DNA of 64,000 bases from DAOMNN01 sp050486545 (GTDB lineage Bacteria > Pseudomonadota > Gammaproteobacteria > Burkholderiales > Rhodocyclaceae), in the NCBI GenBank assembly GCA_050486545.1, contig JBJHDM010000011.1:1-64000 (forward strand), given 5' to 3'. How positions within the stretch are numbered: the stretch's first letter is position 1; each line of letters opens with the position of its first letter. The notes under the pieces were generated by a model. That model did no database searches. It saw only the letters and a list, made by a program, of their open reading frames with translations, and was not told where the DNA came from. Positions 62,556 to 64,000 of this stretch are shown piece after piece. The position numbers and the translations under genes are program-made.

Positions 62556-64000
62556 ATGAGAACGATACTCTCCGGAATCCGGAATGCGCTCATCGCGGCA
62601 ACGATGGCGCTTGCCCCCCAACTCGTGCTGGGATCGGCGTACGAAGCCCGCCTCCCCGACGGGATCCATACCGCCCCCAACCTGTGCGACCTCGCCCCCT
62701 GCCGCGACGTGCTTCCCGGCGCCGTATCGTTCTCCGACCGCAAGGGCCGGCCGTTCTATGTCGAAGGCTACGACGCCGATGGAGACCTGATCGGGTACGT
62801 GATGCTGTCGACGGACATCACCGACGTACCGGCCTACTCGGGCAAACCCATCATCACGTTGATCGGCATGGACACCGACGGACGATTCGTCGGGGTGCGC
62901 ATCCTCAAGCACTCGGAGCCGATCCTGTTGCTGGGCATCCCTGAATCGGCAATGGTCCGCTTCAATGAACAGTACATGGGCCTGTTCGTCGGTGACAACG
63001 TCGAGATCGGATCGTCGCGCGGTGATCGCGACGTCATCGCCCTCGACGCGATCTCGGGCGCGACGGTGACGGTCGTCGCACAGAACCAGGTCATGATGAC
63101 CTCCGGTGCGGCCACCGCCCGGCAGGTCGGAATCCTCGAACCCACGGTGCGCGAACAACCGCGGTTCCTCGAGCATGGTCACAACCCCGACTGGGACACC
63201 CTCGTGCGCGAAGGCAGTGTCCAGCGCCTCACGGTCCGGCCGGAGCAAGTCGGGCTCCCCCGCTCGAACGAACCCTTCATCGAGCTGTGGTTCGGTCACC
63301 TGAACCAGCCGGACATCGGCCGGGCGCTACTCGGCGAAGCGGCCTGGCGCAACCTGATGGGCCGACTCAAGGAGGGCGAGGACGCGATCTTCGTCATCCG
63401 GACCGGCGGCCTGGAATCGTTCAAGGGTTCCGGTTTCGTGCGCGGCGGTCTCTACGACCGGGTTCAGGTCCGTCAGGGCATGGACGTGTTCACCTTCCGC
63501 GACCTGGACTCCCTGCCGCTGTATGATATTCGTGCCGAAGGCGCGCCCGCCTTCAACGAATCGATCATCTTCATCGTACGGTCCGAAGCCTTCTCGGCCG
63601 CCTACCCGTGGAAATTCGTATTCCTGGGGAATCGCGTCGACCGCAACACCGGCTTGCGCACCTTCGCAAACTTCGACACCGAGTTCTGGATGCCGGCGCG
63701 TTATCTCGACGGCGGACGCCCCCGCGTGGAGCGCCCGGCGGCCCCGTGGGTACGCATCTGGAAGATGCGCATCGTCGAGATCGGGCTCTTTGTGGCCTTG
63801 CTGATCGGCGTCGCGGCCGTCTACGCCAACCGGGATCGCCTCACGCGCGCATCGACCCGCAAGAACAAGTGGCCGGTCAACGCCTTCAAGTACGCCGCCT
63901 GGATCGTGAGCATCGGCTTCGTCGGTTTCTACCTGATGGCGCAGCCGTCCATCACCCAGGTACTGACATGGTTCCACGCTCTCCTGTTCCAGTGGACCTG
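62556..64000 (+). CDS. nosR: NosR, start of the gene (cut by the window edge)
   Basis: The open frame of 481 codons continues to the window end without a stop. A signal-like N-terminus (AATMALAPQLVLGSA, about 14-28) leads to a periplasmic FMN-binding domain with the flavin attachment motif DAISGATVTV (about 167-176). A conserved region FIELWFGHLNQPDIGRALLGE follows. Membrane helices begin near 410 (IVEIGLFVALLIGVAAVYANRD) and 445. Full NosR (about 700 residues) adds more helices, CP motifs and a 4Fe-4S ferredoxin domain. NosR donates electrons to and supports expression of nosZ. It follows nosZ, in the order also seen in reverse in other denitrifiers. Confidence 0.93.
   Translation, partial: MRTILSGIRNALIAATMALAPQLVLGSAYEARLPDGIHTAPNLCDLAPCRDVLPGAVSFSDRKGRPFYVEGYDADGDLIGYVMLSTDITDVPAYSGKPIITLIGMDTDGRFVGVRILKHSEPILLLGIPESAMVRFNEQYMGLFVGDNVEIGSSRGDRDVIALDAISGATVTVVAQNQVMMTSGAATARQVGILEPTVREQPRFLEHGHNPDWDTLVREGSVQRLTVRPEQVGLPRSNEPFIELWFGHLNQPDIGRALLGEAAWRNLMGRLKEGEDAIFVIRTGGLESFKGSGFVRGGLYDRVQVRQGMDVFTFRDLDSLPLYDIRAEGAPAFNESIIFIVRSEAFSAAYPWKFVFLGNRVDRNTGLRTFANFDTEFWMPARYLDGGRPRVERPAAPWVRIWKMRIVEIGLFVALLIGVAAVYANRDRLTRASTRKNKWPVNAFKYAAWIVSIGFVGFYLMAQPSITQVLTWFHALLFQWT

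Overview
The window looks like chromosomal DNA of a denitrifying betaproteobacterium of the Rhodocyclales (Azoarcus/Thauera/Zoogloeaceae-like). The evidence is the high GC content, the nitrous-oxide reductase genes, the NarX/NarL, Dnr, NsrR and RegB/RegA regulators, and the CoA-dependent anthranilate pathway first described in Azoarcus evansii. No rRNA, tRNA, prophage or CRISPR array is visible.

Layout. 1-1.45 kb: a small AT-rich island with IS21-type terminal repeats, a PLOD-like glycosyltransferase and an IS3/IS481-type transposase remnant. 1.5-9.9 kb: housekeeping and accessory metabolism (methyltransferase, two VOC proteins, quinone reductase, an arginase/ornithine cyclodeaminase unit with a divergent Lrp-type regulator, an EamA transporter, a persulfide dioxygenase, a diguanylate cyclase). 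10-19.7 kb: an M61 protease, the error-prone polymerase DnaE2 with a LexA-type box over its start and an in-frame palindromic insertion, a PabB-PabC fusion, an orphan ParA/ribbon-helix-helix pair, and MetY. 19.9-27.7 kb: a c-type-heme-motif GGDEF-EAL sensor, a chemoreceptor, PhhB, a BaiN/YhiN flavoprotein and an MFS transporter.

27.9-39.7 kb is a nitrogen-oxide block. It has two modules that each combine a hemerythrin, a DUF2249 protein and a polytopic membrane protein (one is NnrS). It also holds Dnr, NarX-NarL, NsrR, and an operon of a DUF59 protein, an NnrS-like membrane protein and an FmdE-domain protein. Two NsrR-like palindromes lie across the -10 elements of good sigma-70 promoters here. 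Dnr-type TTGAC-N4-GTCAA boxes sit about 30 bp before -10 elements of narX, nosZ, nosR and the GGDEF-EAL gene.

39.8-46.6 kb: a porin, a DctPQM TRAP transporter, an acyl-CoA ligase and a LysR regulator, probably an uptake and activation unit for an organic (perhaps aromatic) acid. 46.6-58.2 kb: one minus-strand operon joins kynurenine-pathway genes (kynA, kynU, kynB) to anthraniloyl-CoA monooxygenase and beta-oxidation enzymes. The anthranilate-CoA ligase and a MarR regulator lie divergently. Together they could take tryptophan through anthranilate to central metabolites. 58.2-64 kb: RegB/RegA, then nosZ and the start of nosR, which runs off the window.
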